This document shows positions 51,086-61,608 of a DNA stretch of 64,000 bases, in pieces. The notes under the pieces were generated by a model, which saw only the letters and a program-made list of their open reading frames with translations, had not been told where the DNA came from and ran no database searches. The DNA lies in the NCBI GenBank assembly GCA_028564925.1, contig CM053029.1, forward strand, positions 585,721,168-585,785,167, read 5' to 3'. Origin of the DNA: Lithobates sylvaticus (Eukaryota; Chordata; Amphibia; Anura; Ranidae). Made by a program: the position numbers and the translations under genes. Each line of letters opens with the position of its first letter. Within the stretch, counting starts at the first letter, position 1.

Positions 51086-51840
51086 CAGGGGTGCCCAACC
51101 TTTTGCCCAACACAGCCCACTCTACTCTATGGGCCCTCTGATCCAATCTGATTCGCCCAGATGGAAGGGGCAGATTTTTTTTTTTTGGGTAGGCGGGTGT
51201 AAACAGACACAAGTCTGTTTACATCTACTGCTCCATAGAGGTGACTAGTAAGTCCGATTGGGTCGGAACAATCATGTGAAAGGGGCCTAAGGCTGCTTTT
51301 ACACTGATGCACTGCGATTTGCCCAAACCGCGGGTGCAGAGCAGTGAACCTGTGGATTTTCTGCGGGTTTTCTGCACTTTGCCTTAACTTCCATTATTTC
51401 CTGCAGGTGTGGCGCACTTTCTGAAGGCGCAACAGACCCGCAGCTGCACTGCACCTGCGGATCAGTTTGAAAGCAGCCCAGTAACCACTGCAAAACAGAT
51501 ATATCCATATATACTGTGAATTTAGTAGTAAAGTTACCTTTAATAACCGTCTTCTATTCTGGTTTTGCTGGCTGTCCCAGGCGGAGTGCATTTGGTATCA
51601 CTCCGCCTGTGACGGGAGCGGGCACTATAGGAGGAAGCATTGGCTTACGTGGCTCTGCTCCGCAGCCACTTGCTTCCACTACCAGCGGCTTCATTCAAAA
51701 AACTGCTGGTCTGGGATGGCGGGTCGGCAACCCGTGATCTGGGCTTGCCAACCTGCCACCTTAGAGCAGGAGGTCGAGGGCCACATCAGAGGGCTCCGCG
51801 GGCCACATGTGGCCCCCGGGCCACTGGTTGGGCACCCCTG
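51086..51840. mobile_element. hAT-type element, 8-bp duplication
   Basis: Ends CAGGGGTGCCCAACCTTTTG and CACTGGTTGGGCACCCCTG are complementary; CCTTAGGG is duplicated exactly at 51078-51085 and 51841-51848. This end sequence resembles a widespread vertebrate hAT MITE type. The middle has an AAGGGGCCTAAGGCTG segment (51279-51295) that looks like part of an AAGGCC-ended repeat, so another element may be nested inside. Confidence 0.9.
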
Positions 51841-52039
51841 CCTTAGGGTCTCTCTGAAATTAAACTGGAGACCTTGTGGTAAAGTAACAAAGTATATTAC
51901 TAAATAATGTTCAGACAAGCAGAATTTTTGCACAATACGATATAATAAGGCTTCACTTGACATAGTTAGAGCACTACCTTAAGTTCAAGCCAAACCAGCA
52001 TAAACTGTAGCTCGTCTCACTAAATGAGCACTGCAGCAT

Positions 52040-52183
52040 AGGGCAACAACAAACCGGCACCGGACCCGCGCCTGCCCCCCCCCCTCACACCGCGTGCACA
52101 AAATCACATACAGGTACGTGATTTTGCGCAGCTGGGCCGCCCTGCCACAGTATATATGTGGTGGGCGATCCGGAAGCGGTTAA
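52040..52183 (-). mobile_element. TTAA-family left end, inverted, partial
   Basis: On the minus strand from 52183: TTAACCGCTTCCGGATCGCC, ACCACATATATACTGTGGC and TGCGCAAAATCACGTACC. The rest of the element is missing. Confidence 0.65.
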
Positions 52184-52304
52184 GGTTAGTCTTCTGCCGG
52201 CTTCATAGGGGCCCTTGAAGATGTTGACGTTGGTCGTTGGTCCTGAAACCGATGCAGAACTAAGCGTCTAACCGGACTTCCCAGCTCTATTTTTCTCTCT
52301 CTAA

Positions 52305-52706
52305 TGCCACGTACACACAGTCAGAATTTTAGCCAGCAAAAGACAGATGAGAGCTTTTTGTCGTAAAATGCGACCGTGTATATGCTCCATCGGACTTTTG
52401 CTGGCCGAATTTCCGCCAGCAAAAGTTTGAGAGCAGGTTCTCCATTTTTCTGGAAATTCCAATCGTATGTGGCAATTCCGACATGGAAAAATTCCGATGC
52501 ATGCTCGGAAACAATTCGATGCATGCTCGGAAGCATTGAACTTAATTTTCGTGGCTTGTCGTAGTGTTGCACATCACCGTGTTATTGGCGGTCGGAATTG
52601 GTGTGACCGTGTGTAGGCAACACAAGCTTGAGCAGAATTCCGTCGGAATTCCGTCAGAAAAAACATCCAAGGCTTTTCCGACGAGAATTCTGATCGCGTG
52701 TATAAT
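52305..52706. mobile_element. TWA-type palindromic MITE (diverged right end)
   Basis: TGCCACGTACACACAGTCAG after TAA at 52302-52304. The right end is GAATTCTGATCGCGTGTATA, weaker than in other copies, with no clear duplication. Inside are AGCAAAAG and GAATTCCGTCGGAATTCC-type words. Confidence 0.75.
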
Positions 52707-52710
52707 ACAA

Positions 52711-53170
52711 GACTTTCCCTTCTTCATACACCGGCGGATACCTCCCAACTGCCCAGCAGCTTTCCCCTGACTTTTTTTATTTATCTCATCCCCCACACCT
52801 CTAGGCAAATTGGATCTTGTAGTTTTTCTTGCTTGCACATCTTGACATCTCTTCTGGCCCACACTACATCTCCCAGCATTCAGTGCTCCAGGCTAAAAAG
52901 GATCAAAAGTTTTTTTCTTAGTATATAAGATATAGGACTGCGAAGAACCTCAGATGCCTTTGGGTGCCTCAAGGAGAGTAGTAATGGTGAACAGTGGTAA
53001 CATTGCAGGTAACAGGTAACAGGTAACATTGCATTAACAGTGGGAGGGGCCTAAAGGGCAATAGTTAAATAAAACAAAAGCATTCCTTTACACATAAAAC
53101 TAAAAATACTTAGACTATACTATACTATACTTAGAATACTAAAACAGTCAGTGTAAAAACATGAACTTAG
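52711..53170. other. Unassigned, no gene seen
   Basis: Mixed sequence with short local duplications (GGTAACAGGTAACAGGTAAC near 53010; ACTATACTATACTATACTTA near 53117). No recognisable element ends. Confidence 0.4.
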
Positions 53171-53273
53171 TCTACCTTACGAGTGGACAGTGTCAGTCAG
53201 TATAGCAGTGGACAATGTCAGTAGGGTAGTGGATGGTATCAGTAGGGCAGAGGTTAGTGTTAGTAGGGTGGAG

Positions 53274-54382
53274 CAGGGCTGTCTTTAAGGCAGGGCAAAA
53301 GGGGCAGCTGTCCTGGGCCCTGTCATTGTTGTGTGGCCCAAAGCAGCTGCCTCATACTTGCCAACTATCCCAGTTTAAATTTCCTTGTCCCTTGAAGTTT
53401 TAGTCCTGTGCTGTGTCCCGATATCTCAGTGTGAAGTGGAGGTACGAATGCTGCCCAGCTCTGCCCTATTGTTGTGTACAGATGACTCACCTGCAAACCC
53501 TGTGTTTACATGTAAATAACCGGCATTCATATGTAAATAGCGGCGGCATTACTAAGTAAATAGCTGTTGCCGGCGGCATTGATATGTAAATAAAGGCGGC
53601 ATTCATATGTATATAATTCTCCCCTGCAGAGAGGAGATGATGTGCTGTAACCTCTAGCAACCAAGCAGTGAGCATTATTACTGTACAGTAATCTCAAGCA
53701 ACCAATTAACAAGCAGAAATAATTTGCTGTAACCTCTAGCAACTAATCAGTGAGCCGAAATGTGTGCTGTAACCTCTAGCAACCAGTCAGTAAGCAGTAA
53801 TGATATGCTGTAACCGCTGGCAACCAATCACAATTGCTGCCTGATTTGATACAGTAAACTGATCTTAAGGGCTCTTTCACACGGACGGTCCGTATGTCCG
53901 TTTTTCATCCTTCCGTTTTCGGATGAGAAACGGACATACATGTATCCCTATGGGATAGCGGGTGTCAGCGGATGAGCATCTGCTGACACCCGCTCTCGTC
54001 CGTGCCCGCTATGCTCCGTTTCTGCAGACGGAGGAAAACCCTATTTTTTCATCCGTCTGCAGAGCGGATCGGATGACGACGGACTCTACGGTCCGTCGTC
54101 ACCCGATCTCCCATAGGGGAGAGCGGCGCTCTGACAGGTCCGTCCCTGCACGGAGTGCAGAGACGGACCTGTCATCTTCCTGCTCAGCGGAGATCGCTCC
54201 GGCGATCCCCGCTGAGCAAGCGGCTATCCACGGGGCAGATCTGCACTGATCCGCCCCGTGTGAAAGAGCCCTAAGTCTTGCTGCTATTTATTGTATGTCT
54301 CGGAGCAGGTGGAGAGTGAAATTGTATGGGGGGGGGCAAAAAAAATTTGCCTAGGGTCCAATCAATACTAAAGACGGCCCTG
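53274..54382. mobile_element. hAT-like element inside the minisatellite
   Basis: Left end CAGGGCTGTCTTTAAGGC, right end CTAAAGACGGCCCTG, imperfect complements of the CAGGGC-ended hAT type also seen at 15252. The flanks are similar array words (GGGTGGAG and GGAGGAGG), so an 8-bp duplication cannot be judged. The interior has several TAACCTCTAGCAACCAA phrases (53650-53830) and a nested palindromic MITE. Confidence 0.7.
53868..54272. mobile_element. Palindromic MITE, AGGGCTCTTTCACACGG ends
   Basis: Ends AGGGCTCTTTCACACGG and CCGTGTGAAAGAGCCCT are perfect complements over 17 bp. The interior pairs GACGGTCCGTATGTCCG-type and GACGGACCTGTC-type words. No coding capacity. The target duplication is not clear, so the superfamily is left open. 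Confidence 0.85.
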
Positions 54383-55450
54383 GGAGGAGGATGGTGTCAG
54401 TAGGGCAGTTAATGGTATCAGTAGGGCAGAGGTTGGTGTCAGTAGGGCAGTGGATGGTATCAGTAAGGCAGAGGTTGGTGTCAGTAGGGCAGTGGATGGT
54501 ATCAGTAAGGCAGAGGTTGGTGTCAGTAGGGCAGTGGATGGTATCAGTAGGGCAGAGGTTGGTGTCAGTAGGGCAGAGGTTGGTGTCAGTAGGGCAGAGG
54601 ATGGTGTCAGTAGGGTAGTGGATGGTATCAGTAGGACAGAGGTTGGTGTTAGTAGGGAGGAGGATGGTGTCAGTAGAGCAGTGGATGGTATGAGTAGGGC
54701 AGAGGTTGGTGTCAGTAGGGAGAAGGATGGTGTCAGTAGGGTAGTGGATGGTATTAGTAGGGCAGAGGTTGGTGCCAGTAGGGAGGAGGATGGTGTCAGT
54801 AGGGTGGAGGTTGGTGTCAGTAGGGCAGAGGTTGGTATCAGTAGGGCAGAGGTTGGTATCAGTAGGAAGGAGGATGGTGTCAGTAGGGCAGTGGACACTA
54901 TCAGTAGAGCAGTGTAGAGTGTCAGTAGGGCAGTGGACAGTGTCAGTAGAGTAGTGGGCTTGCCAGTAAGGCAGAGATTGGCGTGAGTAGGGCAGTGGAA
55001 TTTGTTAGTAGGGCAGAGGTTGGTGTCAGTAGGGAGGAGGTTGGTGTCAGTAGGGCAGAGGTTGGTGTCAGTAGGGCAGAGGTTGGTATCAGTAGGGCAG
55101 AGGTTGGTATCAGTAGGGCAGAGGTTGGTATCAGTAGGGCAGAGGTTGGTATCAGTAGGGCAGAGGTTGGTATCAGTAGGGAGGAGGTTGGTGTCAGTAG
55201 GGAGGAGGATGGTGTCAGTAGGGAGGAGGATGGTGTCAGTAGGCCAGAGGTTGGTGTCAGTAGGGCAGAGGTTGGTGTCAGTAGGGAGGAGGATGGTGTC
55301 AGTAGGGCAGTGGGCGCTATCAGTAGAGAAGTGAAGAGTGTCGGTAGGGCAGCGGACAGTGTCATTAGAGTAGTGGGCTTGCCAGTAAGGCAGAGATTGG
55401 TGTGAGTAGGGCAGTGGAATTTGTTAGTAGGGCAGAGGACAGTGTCAGTA

Positions 55451-55998
55451 AAGCAAAAAAAAAAAAAAAAGTATTTTTTTTTTACAATTTTTAAATGCCC
55501 TGTTGGGGGGCTTTGGTGAAATGTCAGGGATCAAAACAGACTCATGTCTCACTTTTGAGGCTGAGAAAGGGACAGAAGACAGCGATTCCCAAATCCCTTT
55601 CTCTGCAGCCTTAGCATCACTGGACAGTGAATGGATGTAAGTGCTCTGTGCTAAGCGGCTTCCTGTTCATTCACAAACTGAAGCATAGTAAACACAGTTT
55701 ACTGTGCTTCAGTTATGAATGGACACAGGAGATATCAGTGCCAATCACTCACTGTGTTTATTCAGAAAAGGAAGGGGCTGGTAAATTACATATTAACCGG
55801 CCCCTTTCCCTGCTTTCAAATCCTGAAGATCCCCTGCAGCAGCCGACAGGAGAGGAAGGAAGCCAGAAGCGCTAGGTGTGGGGGGTGGTGGGGCTGGGCA
55901 GGAGAAAGAAGTGAGCATGGGGAGCCACAGTCTGGTCTGAATAATGTGTCCGGGTTTCAGGAAAACTAAAACCCAGATCCCGGACAGGTGGCAACCTT
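55451..55998. other. Poly-A/T, unassigned, then right end of a hAT
   Basis: After the array comes an A-run and T-run (55456-55490), about 450 bp I cannot assign, and from 55939 the right end of the hAT family at 48239 (ATGTGTCCGGGTTTCAGG, then CCGGACAGGTGGCAACCTTA). The matching left end was not found. Confidence 0.5.
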
Positions 55999-56059
55999 AT
56001 TCACCAGATGGACATGGACCTCTTATGTAAATACAGTAAGTAGTTAAACAGCACCTTGT

Positions 56060-57021
56060 TTAACCACCTCAGTACAGGGAATTTTCACCCCCTTCCAGCC
56101 CAAGCCATTTTTCAGCTTTCAGCGCTGTCACACTTTGAATGACAATTGCGCGGTCAAACAACACTGTACCCAAATGAAATTGTTATCATTTTGTCCCCAC
56201 AAATAGAGATTTCTTTTGGTGGTATACCTCTGTGGTTTTTATTTTTTGCGCTATAAACAAAAGAAGAGGGACAAGTTTAAAAAAAAAAATATATATTTTT
56301 TACTTTTTGCTATACTAAATATCCTCAAAAAATATAAAAAAACGTTTAGTTTAGTTTAGGCCGATACGTATTCTTCTAAATATTTTTGGTATAAAAAAAT
56401 CGCAATAAGCGTATATTGATTGGTTTGCTCAAAAGTTATAGCATCTAAAAAATAGAGGATAGATTTATAGCATTTTTATTATTTATTTCTTTTTAACTAG
56501 TAATGGCGGTGATCTGTGATTTTTATCATGACTGCGATATTGCGGCGGACATATCGGACACTTTTGACACATTTTTGGGACCATTTACATTTATACAGCG
56601 ATCCACGCTATAAAAATGCATTGATTACTGTATAAATGTGACTGGCAGGGAAGGGGTTAACCACTAGGGGGCGCTGAAGGGGTTAATATGTTCCCTGGGA
56701 GTGATTCTTACTGTGGGGGGAGGGGATTCACAAGGGGAGGAGACCCACGAGGGGTTATTTGAGTTACTGTTGCCTTACTATCATCTGTAGACATGTGCAC
56801 ACACACAGATCCACAGTCCCGCTGTGTTACCGGGCAATCGCGGGTGCCCAGCGGACATCGCGGCCGCTGGGCACGCGCATCGGGTGCCCAGTGACAAGGT
56901 GGGGTGCGCGCGTGCGCAGCTGGAGGACCGGCAAAGGGGAGGATGTCATATGACGCCCTCCCACCCTGAGAGCTGCGCCGCCTGGCCGTCAATAGACAGC
57001 CGGCGGTCAGCTACTGGTTAA
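56060..57021. mobile_element. TTAA-flanked element (copy T9)
   Basis: Starts TTAACCACCTCAGTACAGGG and ends CAGCTACTGGTTAA, with TTAA on both sides. It is inverted relative to T5: the AT-rich half comes first (GTTTTTATTTTTTGCGCTAT), then TAATGGCGGTGATCTG, then the GC-rich half. 962 bp, no coding frame. Its right TTAA is shared with the next element. Confidence 0.85.
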
Positions 57022-57850
57022 AGGAGACGTATGAAGGTTCCCCATTGATGACGTCACTTGTGACGAAACACGCAGCAACGCCACCACGCATGTTCTGAAG
57101 GGAGGACGGGTTACAACTGGCCGGCAGTGTATTTGTCTATGCGATCGAAAAACTTTTATGCATGAAAGTCTTTTTAATCTATATTTTGGAAATAAATTTG
57201 TGATGCCAGTATTACACTATGGGCGGCCCCTTTTTATTTCTGAGCAATTAGTGGGAATCTTCTTGGTGGAGTGGACAGAGTAGAGGGACTGTTCCTTTGC
57301 GGATGATCGCTTTCTGCCCGACTAGTTACATCAATTGATCCCCGTTCAGGAAGCCGCCTATTATACAGCCTATGTGCCTATACAGCTTGGCCATCCGGTA
57401 AGCGTGTTTTTCATCCAGTGGTCGGGCTCCACAACCTTTTATGTCACAATCTAAGTGAAGGACAGTCACTGTGGTGTTTCTTCCTCTATTTATTTTGGAA
57501 TACTCTATATGGAAGCCAATAATTAGGACTTAACAGGACTATATGTACTAGATTCCAATTAGACTGTGGACTGTTTGGATTTATTTTACTTTTCAGGTTG
57601 TTATCTATGTGCTCCTCCACGGCCATAGACTATATTGTAAGAACTGTAATTTTTGGTTATACAATATTTTTATTTTTACATTTTTATTTTTTTATATATA
57701 TTTTTTAATATTTTATTTTAATTTTTTTAATATTTACTGGCGCAGCTTTATACAATTCCCTATCAATCTATGTGTGTGTATCCCACTTTTAGCAGCTGCC
57801 TTTTATAGATTGGTTCTTATCCCTAGCGCGGTCTAATTATTTGCATTTAA
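57018..57850 (+). mobile_element. Retro-type insert with hammerhead-like start, between TTAAAGGAGA ends
   Basis: TTAAAGGAGACGTATGAAGG opens a TTAAAG-type element at 57018; TTTAAAGGAGAAGTATGGCC recurs at 57847. Between them, from about 57040, lies sequence starting with a hammerhead-like motif, followed by 750 bp of AT-rich, non-coding DNA ending with ACTGGCGCAGCTTTATACAA near 57735. The layout matches the insert in T4, so this is probably a third member of that family. Confidence 0.5.
57044..57076 (+). ncRNA. Hammerhead-like motif, weak
   Basis: TTGATGA, then a perfect GTCAC/GTGAC stem with a TT loop, then GAAACACGC. This has the core-stem II-GAAA order, but the core starts with T instead of C, an extra C follows the core, and no convincing stem I is seen. 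Listed because it sits in the same place in a similar insert as the better motif at 39408-39447. Confidence 0.3.
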
Positions 57851-58274
57851 AGGAGAAGTATGGCCAAAGCTTTTTTGGCCATACATCTCCTATGGATCAC
57901 AGGAGTGCAGTTCGTTCTGCACTCCTGTAACCCGTTTTCAGCCAAGATCCTGACCATATGGCCATCCCCATTTCAAAATAGCCACATTGAAGACAAAAAG
58001 TACAGTAGATATCCCAAATGAAGGAGATGGTAACCCTACTTGCAAATGCAACTTGGAGAGACATCCCAAGCTGCTCTCAGTATGAAGTCATCGGGTTCGG
58101 TGATCTGTTGCAATTGCCAAGGTGAAGACCACTTGAATCTTGTTGAAAGCATTCTAAAATGTGCTAGCAGATTATTTAGGCCTCATATATACCATCTTTA
58201 GCTTATATAATAGAGCACAGTACAGCGAGTTTTTACACAATAAATTTCAGGAAGCTTCAAGTGGCTTAAGCATT
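57851..58274. other. TTAAAG-type fold-back and unassigned DNA
   Basis: GGAGAAGTATGGCCAAAGC faces TTTTGGCCATACATCTCC, a short hairpin at the edge of a TTAAAG-type element; GCAGTTCGTTCTGCACTCCTG follows with its own fold-back. From about 57960 onward I cannot assign the sequence. No gene. Confidence 0.4.
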
Positions 58275-58339
58275 AAGGCCTCATTCACATGGTCATACTG
58301 ATCCCTACACCCATGCGAAGGACCGCCTTCACTCACAAG

Positions 58340-59509
58340 CAGTGGCGGCTGGTGCTCAAAATTGTTGGGGGGGCGCAAACAAACAGCCTCACTGTGCCAT
58401 CAAATGCTGCCACTGTGCCCATTTAACGCTGCCACTGTGCCCATTTAACGCTGCCACTGTGCCCATTTAACGCTGCCACTGTGCCCATTTAACGCTGCCA
58501 CTGTGCCCATCTAACGCTGCCACTGTGCCCATCTAATGCTGCCACTGTGCCCATCTAACGCTGCCACTGTGCCCATCTAACGCTGCCACTGTGCCCATTA
58601 AATGCTGCCACTGTGTCCATCTAACGCGGCCACTGTGCCCATCTAATGCTGCCACTGTGCCCCAAGTGCTGCCATTGTGCCTCAAATGCTGCCACTGTGC
58701 CCATTAAATACTGCCACTGTGCTCCAAACACTGCCACTGTGCCCCAAGTGCTGCCACTGTGCCCATCTAGCGCTGCCACTGTGCCCCAAGTGCCGCCACT
58801 GTGCCCATCTAACGCTGCCACTGTGCCCCAAGTGCTGTCACTGTGCCCATCTAATGCTGCCACTGTGCCCCAAGTGCTGCCACTGTGCCCCAAGTGCTGC
58901 CGATGTGCCCATCTAATGCTGCCACTGTGCCCCAAGTGCTGTCACTGTGCCCATTAAATGCTGCCAATGTGCCCTCTGCCCGCCATCTACCGGCACTTAC
59001 CTTGTCTCAGTGTGCAGCTGGTGACGGCATCAGGCAGCGAGCAGTGTCTCCTCATTGCGACCCAATATCTTCCTCCTGTCTTCTGCAATGATTGGACGCC
59101 TAGACGTCCAATCACAGCGCCTGTGACTTCAGCCAATCAGGTGACAGGTAACACAGACCTGGCAACCTGATTGGCTGAGAGGCGGGTCAGTGTTAGGGAA
59201 GTGATGTATTCGCTTCTCTAACACAACACTGTGTAAACAGTGAACGCACAGCATTGCGCCCACTGTTTACACTTATGGAAGCCTATTAGAGCTGACAGCT
59301 CTAATAGGGCGCTTCCAAAAACACCCCCCCCCCCCCCACTGTAATTCAGATGCCCGGCGCCTGACAAGGGGTCGGACACCTGAATAGGGGGGGCGGCAGC
59401 GGTGACAATAGATAGATTCATGCAATGCATGAATCTATCTATATGTGATAGAGCGGTGCAGGAGAGTGGGGGCGGCGCTCCTGCGCCCTCTATGCACGCA
59501 CCGCTACTG
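58340..59509. mobile_element. hAT-type element with minisatellite, 8-bp duplication
   Basis: Ends CAGTGGCGGCTGGTGCTC and GCACGCACCGCTACTG; CTCACAAG is duplicated exactly at 58332-58339 and 59510-59517. The right half is GC-rich with a C-run near 59325 and a GATAGATTCATGCATTG-type fold-back near 59410-59440. No transposase. Confidence 0.9.
58395..58975. repeat. GCTGCCACTGTGCCC minisatellite
   Basis: About twenty-seven units of GCTGCCACTGTGCCC plus ATCTAAC, ATTTAAC or CAAGT (20-22 bp). Frames reading AATVPQVLPLCP repeats are by-products. Confidence 0.95.
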
Positions 59510-59764
59510 CTCACAAGAGATGCACAGGTGTTATGTGCATCCCCATGCAGGCAATCCCATTTATGTCTATGCAGCAATATGGACACAGCCACTGTCCCCA
59601 ATTTGACAGCCGTGCAGGTGCACACTTGTGCATCCTGGGCATGAAGACAACCCTTGCACGAGTGTACAGATCAGTACGCCTTTGTGAACCAGGCCTAAAA
59701 GCAACCTTTAGCTCCAGTTTGAGGATTTTAAATCCAGATGATATTGGGAGTGCTGGCTGTTACT

Positions 59765-60181
59765 AGTGGTTTCCAAACTGGGTCTCATTGTTGGTGTCAT
59801 TGGGAGGAATAGTGCCCCAAGGGCCAGAAAGGTCAACCCTTTGATTGACCTTTCTGGCCCTTGGGGCACTATTCCTCCCACTGACACCAATGAGGTACCA
59901 TTCCTTCCACTGACACCAACAGTGGGGTATTATTCCTCCCATTGACACCAATGATGGGGCATAATTCCCCCTACTGACATCAACAATGAGGTACTATTTT
60001 CCCCACTTATACCAATGATGGGGCCCTATTTCCCATCCCACTGACCATAGGTGTACTTTTTTTACTCCCACTGACCACCAAATCTGTGGCATTTTATACT
60101 CCCACTGGGCACAGCCCAGCCCCTGTAAAGTTTAAAGGACGGTAGACTGGCCCTTTATTTAGAAAGTCTGGGGAACCCTGC
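59765..60181. mobile_element. Inverted-repeat element of AGTGGTTCCCAAA type
   Basis: Left end AGTGGTTTCCAAACTGGG and right end AGTCTGGGGAACCCTGCT are imperfect complements of a hAT-type end. The interior has a hairpin (59791-59890) and a drifting 35-45-bp repeat of TGACACCAATGATGGGGC-type words. The flanking duplication is unclear. Confidence 0.6.
59791..59890. repeat. Near-perfect hairpin, 46-bp arms, 8-nt loop
   Basis: Arms 59791-59836 and 59845-59890 are complementary except for one base; the loop is CCCTTTGA. The arms carry GGGAGGAATAGTGCCCCAAG and its complement. It arose as an inverted duplication of the element's own repeat unit. Confidence 0.95.
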
Positions 60182-60512
60182 TTTAAACAAGCTGCTTGCA
60201 GACTGTCTACAAGTTTTCAGCAGTGCTGATTCCTGCTGTTGCCTGCTAGCAGCTTGTCTAAAGTGACAGTCAGCATTCCTATTAGGATCTGTGTTCAACG
60301 TACCAGAACTGAAGCTGAAAGATGCTTACAATGCTTAAAGAAAGATGCCTAAAGCTATCCGGAAATGTTTTTTAAAGCTTTCCATACCCGCTGTCCTCAT
60401 AAAAGTTGAAGCCCGTGTGTACAGTACAAGGCCTTATATTGACAGTCAACATTATTTTTTTAGATTGTGTTTGACGGCTCCAAACTGGTGCTTAAAAAGT
60501 CTTTAAGGCCTC
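60182..60512. other. Unassigned, no gene seen
   Basis: Contains a weak fold-back between AACAAGCTGCTTGCAGACTG and GCTAGCAGCTTGTCT (60187-60260). No frame or element end I can support. Confidence 0.4.
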
Positions 60513-61608
60513 TGTAGCGGCCATAACCCTTGATGGGGCGGCCGTGACTTTTGGGCTTACCGGTTACCTCCGCTTGGCTTGTTCCTCCAGGTCTAGGGGT
60601 TCCCAGAGTTAGTACCCAACGGCTTTGGATGCTGACATCATAAAAGTCCTTTTTGAAAGGTTTTTATTTGCAGGGGTAACATCCAACAGACACAGTCTCA
60701 TGTGAGAACAGAGGGCAAGGGTGAGGAAAACTCAGGCACCTTGAATTGCTAAGTATACGAAAGTCTCTATTCGCCAACCCAGAGAGTAGCCACTCGCAGC
60801 TGGGCGCTTCCAAGCTGAACAAATCTCTAGCCAGAGATTATGGCAGTCAGCACTTGAATTACGAAATTTACAAAGTCTCTAACCTTGAGCCAAAATGGCA
60901 CTTAGAAACAGAACAGGAACCTTTCCTCAGTACCTGGAACGTTATCCGTCTCCTTGACAGTATTGGGTAAGCGTGGATTCTCTAGTGTCCTTGACAACCC
61001 AGCAACCAGGCACTTCTCAGGATGCCAGCTTGTTGGCCCTCCTCCAAAGAGTCCTCCCCCGGTCGCTTACATGAGCTGCGGTGCCCCTCCAGGTTGAGAG
61101 CACACCCAGACGCCTTGAATCCTCCCTCAGTCACTGCGCCTCGGACCAGCCGGTTTCCGAGACTCGGGAACAGATGGATCCTTGCCCCAGACCAAGCGGG
61201 TCTGTGGGGCTTGTCAAACCAAACATGTTGCGGGGCGGCACACACTCCCCTGACCAGGACCCCTCGCGGGGCTAGATCCAGGAACAGGCAGCTCTGGCCT
61301 AATGAACCCCCGAACACGTGACTCCAGCATCTTAAGTACCCTTCCCCAGACTCCTCAGCAGGGCCAAACGCACCCACTGATTGGCTCAGAGGAATGCCAG
61401 TACTCAAACGTCCAACCAGGCCTGGTTCTGAGCCTGTCATATGTACCTCACCGCACACATGATCAGGCAGAACCCCAACACACCCCAGCCAAACTGATGC
61501 CAAAGCTTCCCTATCCAATTAGCTCTCAGAACCCCTTTACTGTTCTGAGAGACAAAAAATAACTAAATTTACACATAGCGGACACCTTGAAAAGGTTTTA
61601 CCGCTACA
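60513..61608 (-). mobile_element. Solo LTR, gypsy-like group (LTR-e), 4-bp duplication
   Basis: On the minus strand it runs from TGTAGCGGTAAAACC at 61608 to GGTTATGGCCGCTACA at 60513. CCTC flanks both sides (60509-60512 and 61609-61612), a short duplication consistent with LTR integration. It shares phrases with LTR-c, such as GGTAAGCCCA and ACCCCTAGACCTGGAGGA-like order. No internal region is seen, so it is a solo LTR. Confidence 0.75.

Larger units (their letters stand above)
53170..55450. repeat. 21-bp minisatellite split by an inserted element
   Basis: Units of GTCAGTAGGGCAGAGGTTGG plus T run at about 53170-53270 and 54383-55440, with variants GGAGGAGGATGG and GGCAGTGGATGG. A larger unit of about 470 bp repeats once: GTGGGCTTGCCAGTAAGGCA occurs near 54955 and 55373. 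Frames MVSVGQR, GVSRAEV and minus-strand LLTPTSA are open together because the unit is 21 bp. The array was split at 53273 by an element. Confidence 0.95.
58275..59697. mobile_element. AAGGCC-ended inverted-repeat element, with hAT inside
   Basis: Left end AAGGCCTCATTCACATGG and right end, in complement, AGGCCTGGTTCACAAAGG. It is related to the element at 24961-26549 by its ends. Both carry a hAT-like element that brings a minisatellite. The portions outside the hAT are 65 bp and 188 bp. Confidence 0.6.

Noticed and set aside
59791-59890. microRNA precursor
   Set aside because: The arms are too perfectly paired and too long, and they are copies of the surrounding element's repeat unit; no evidence of expression is available.
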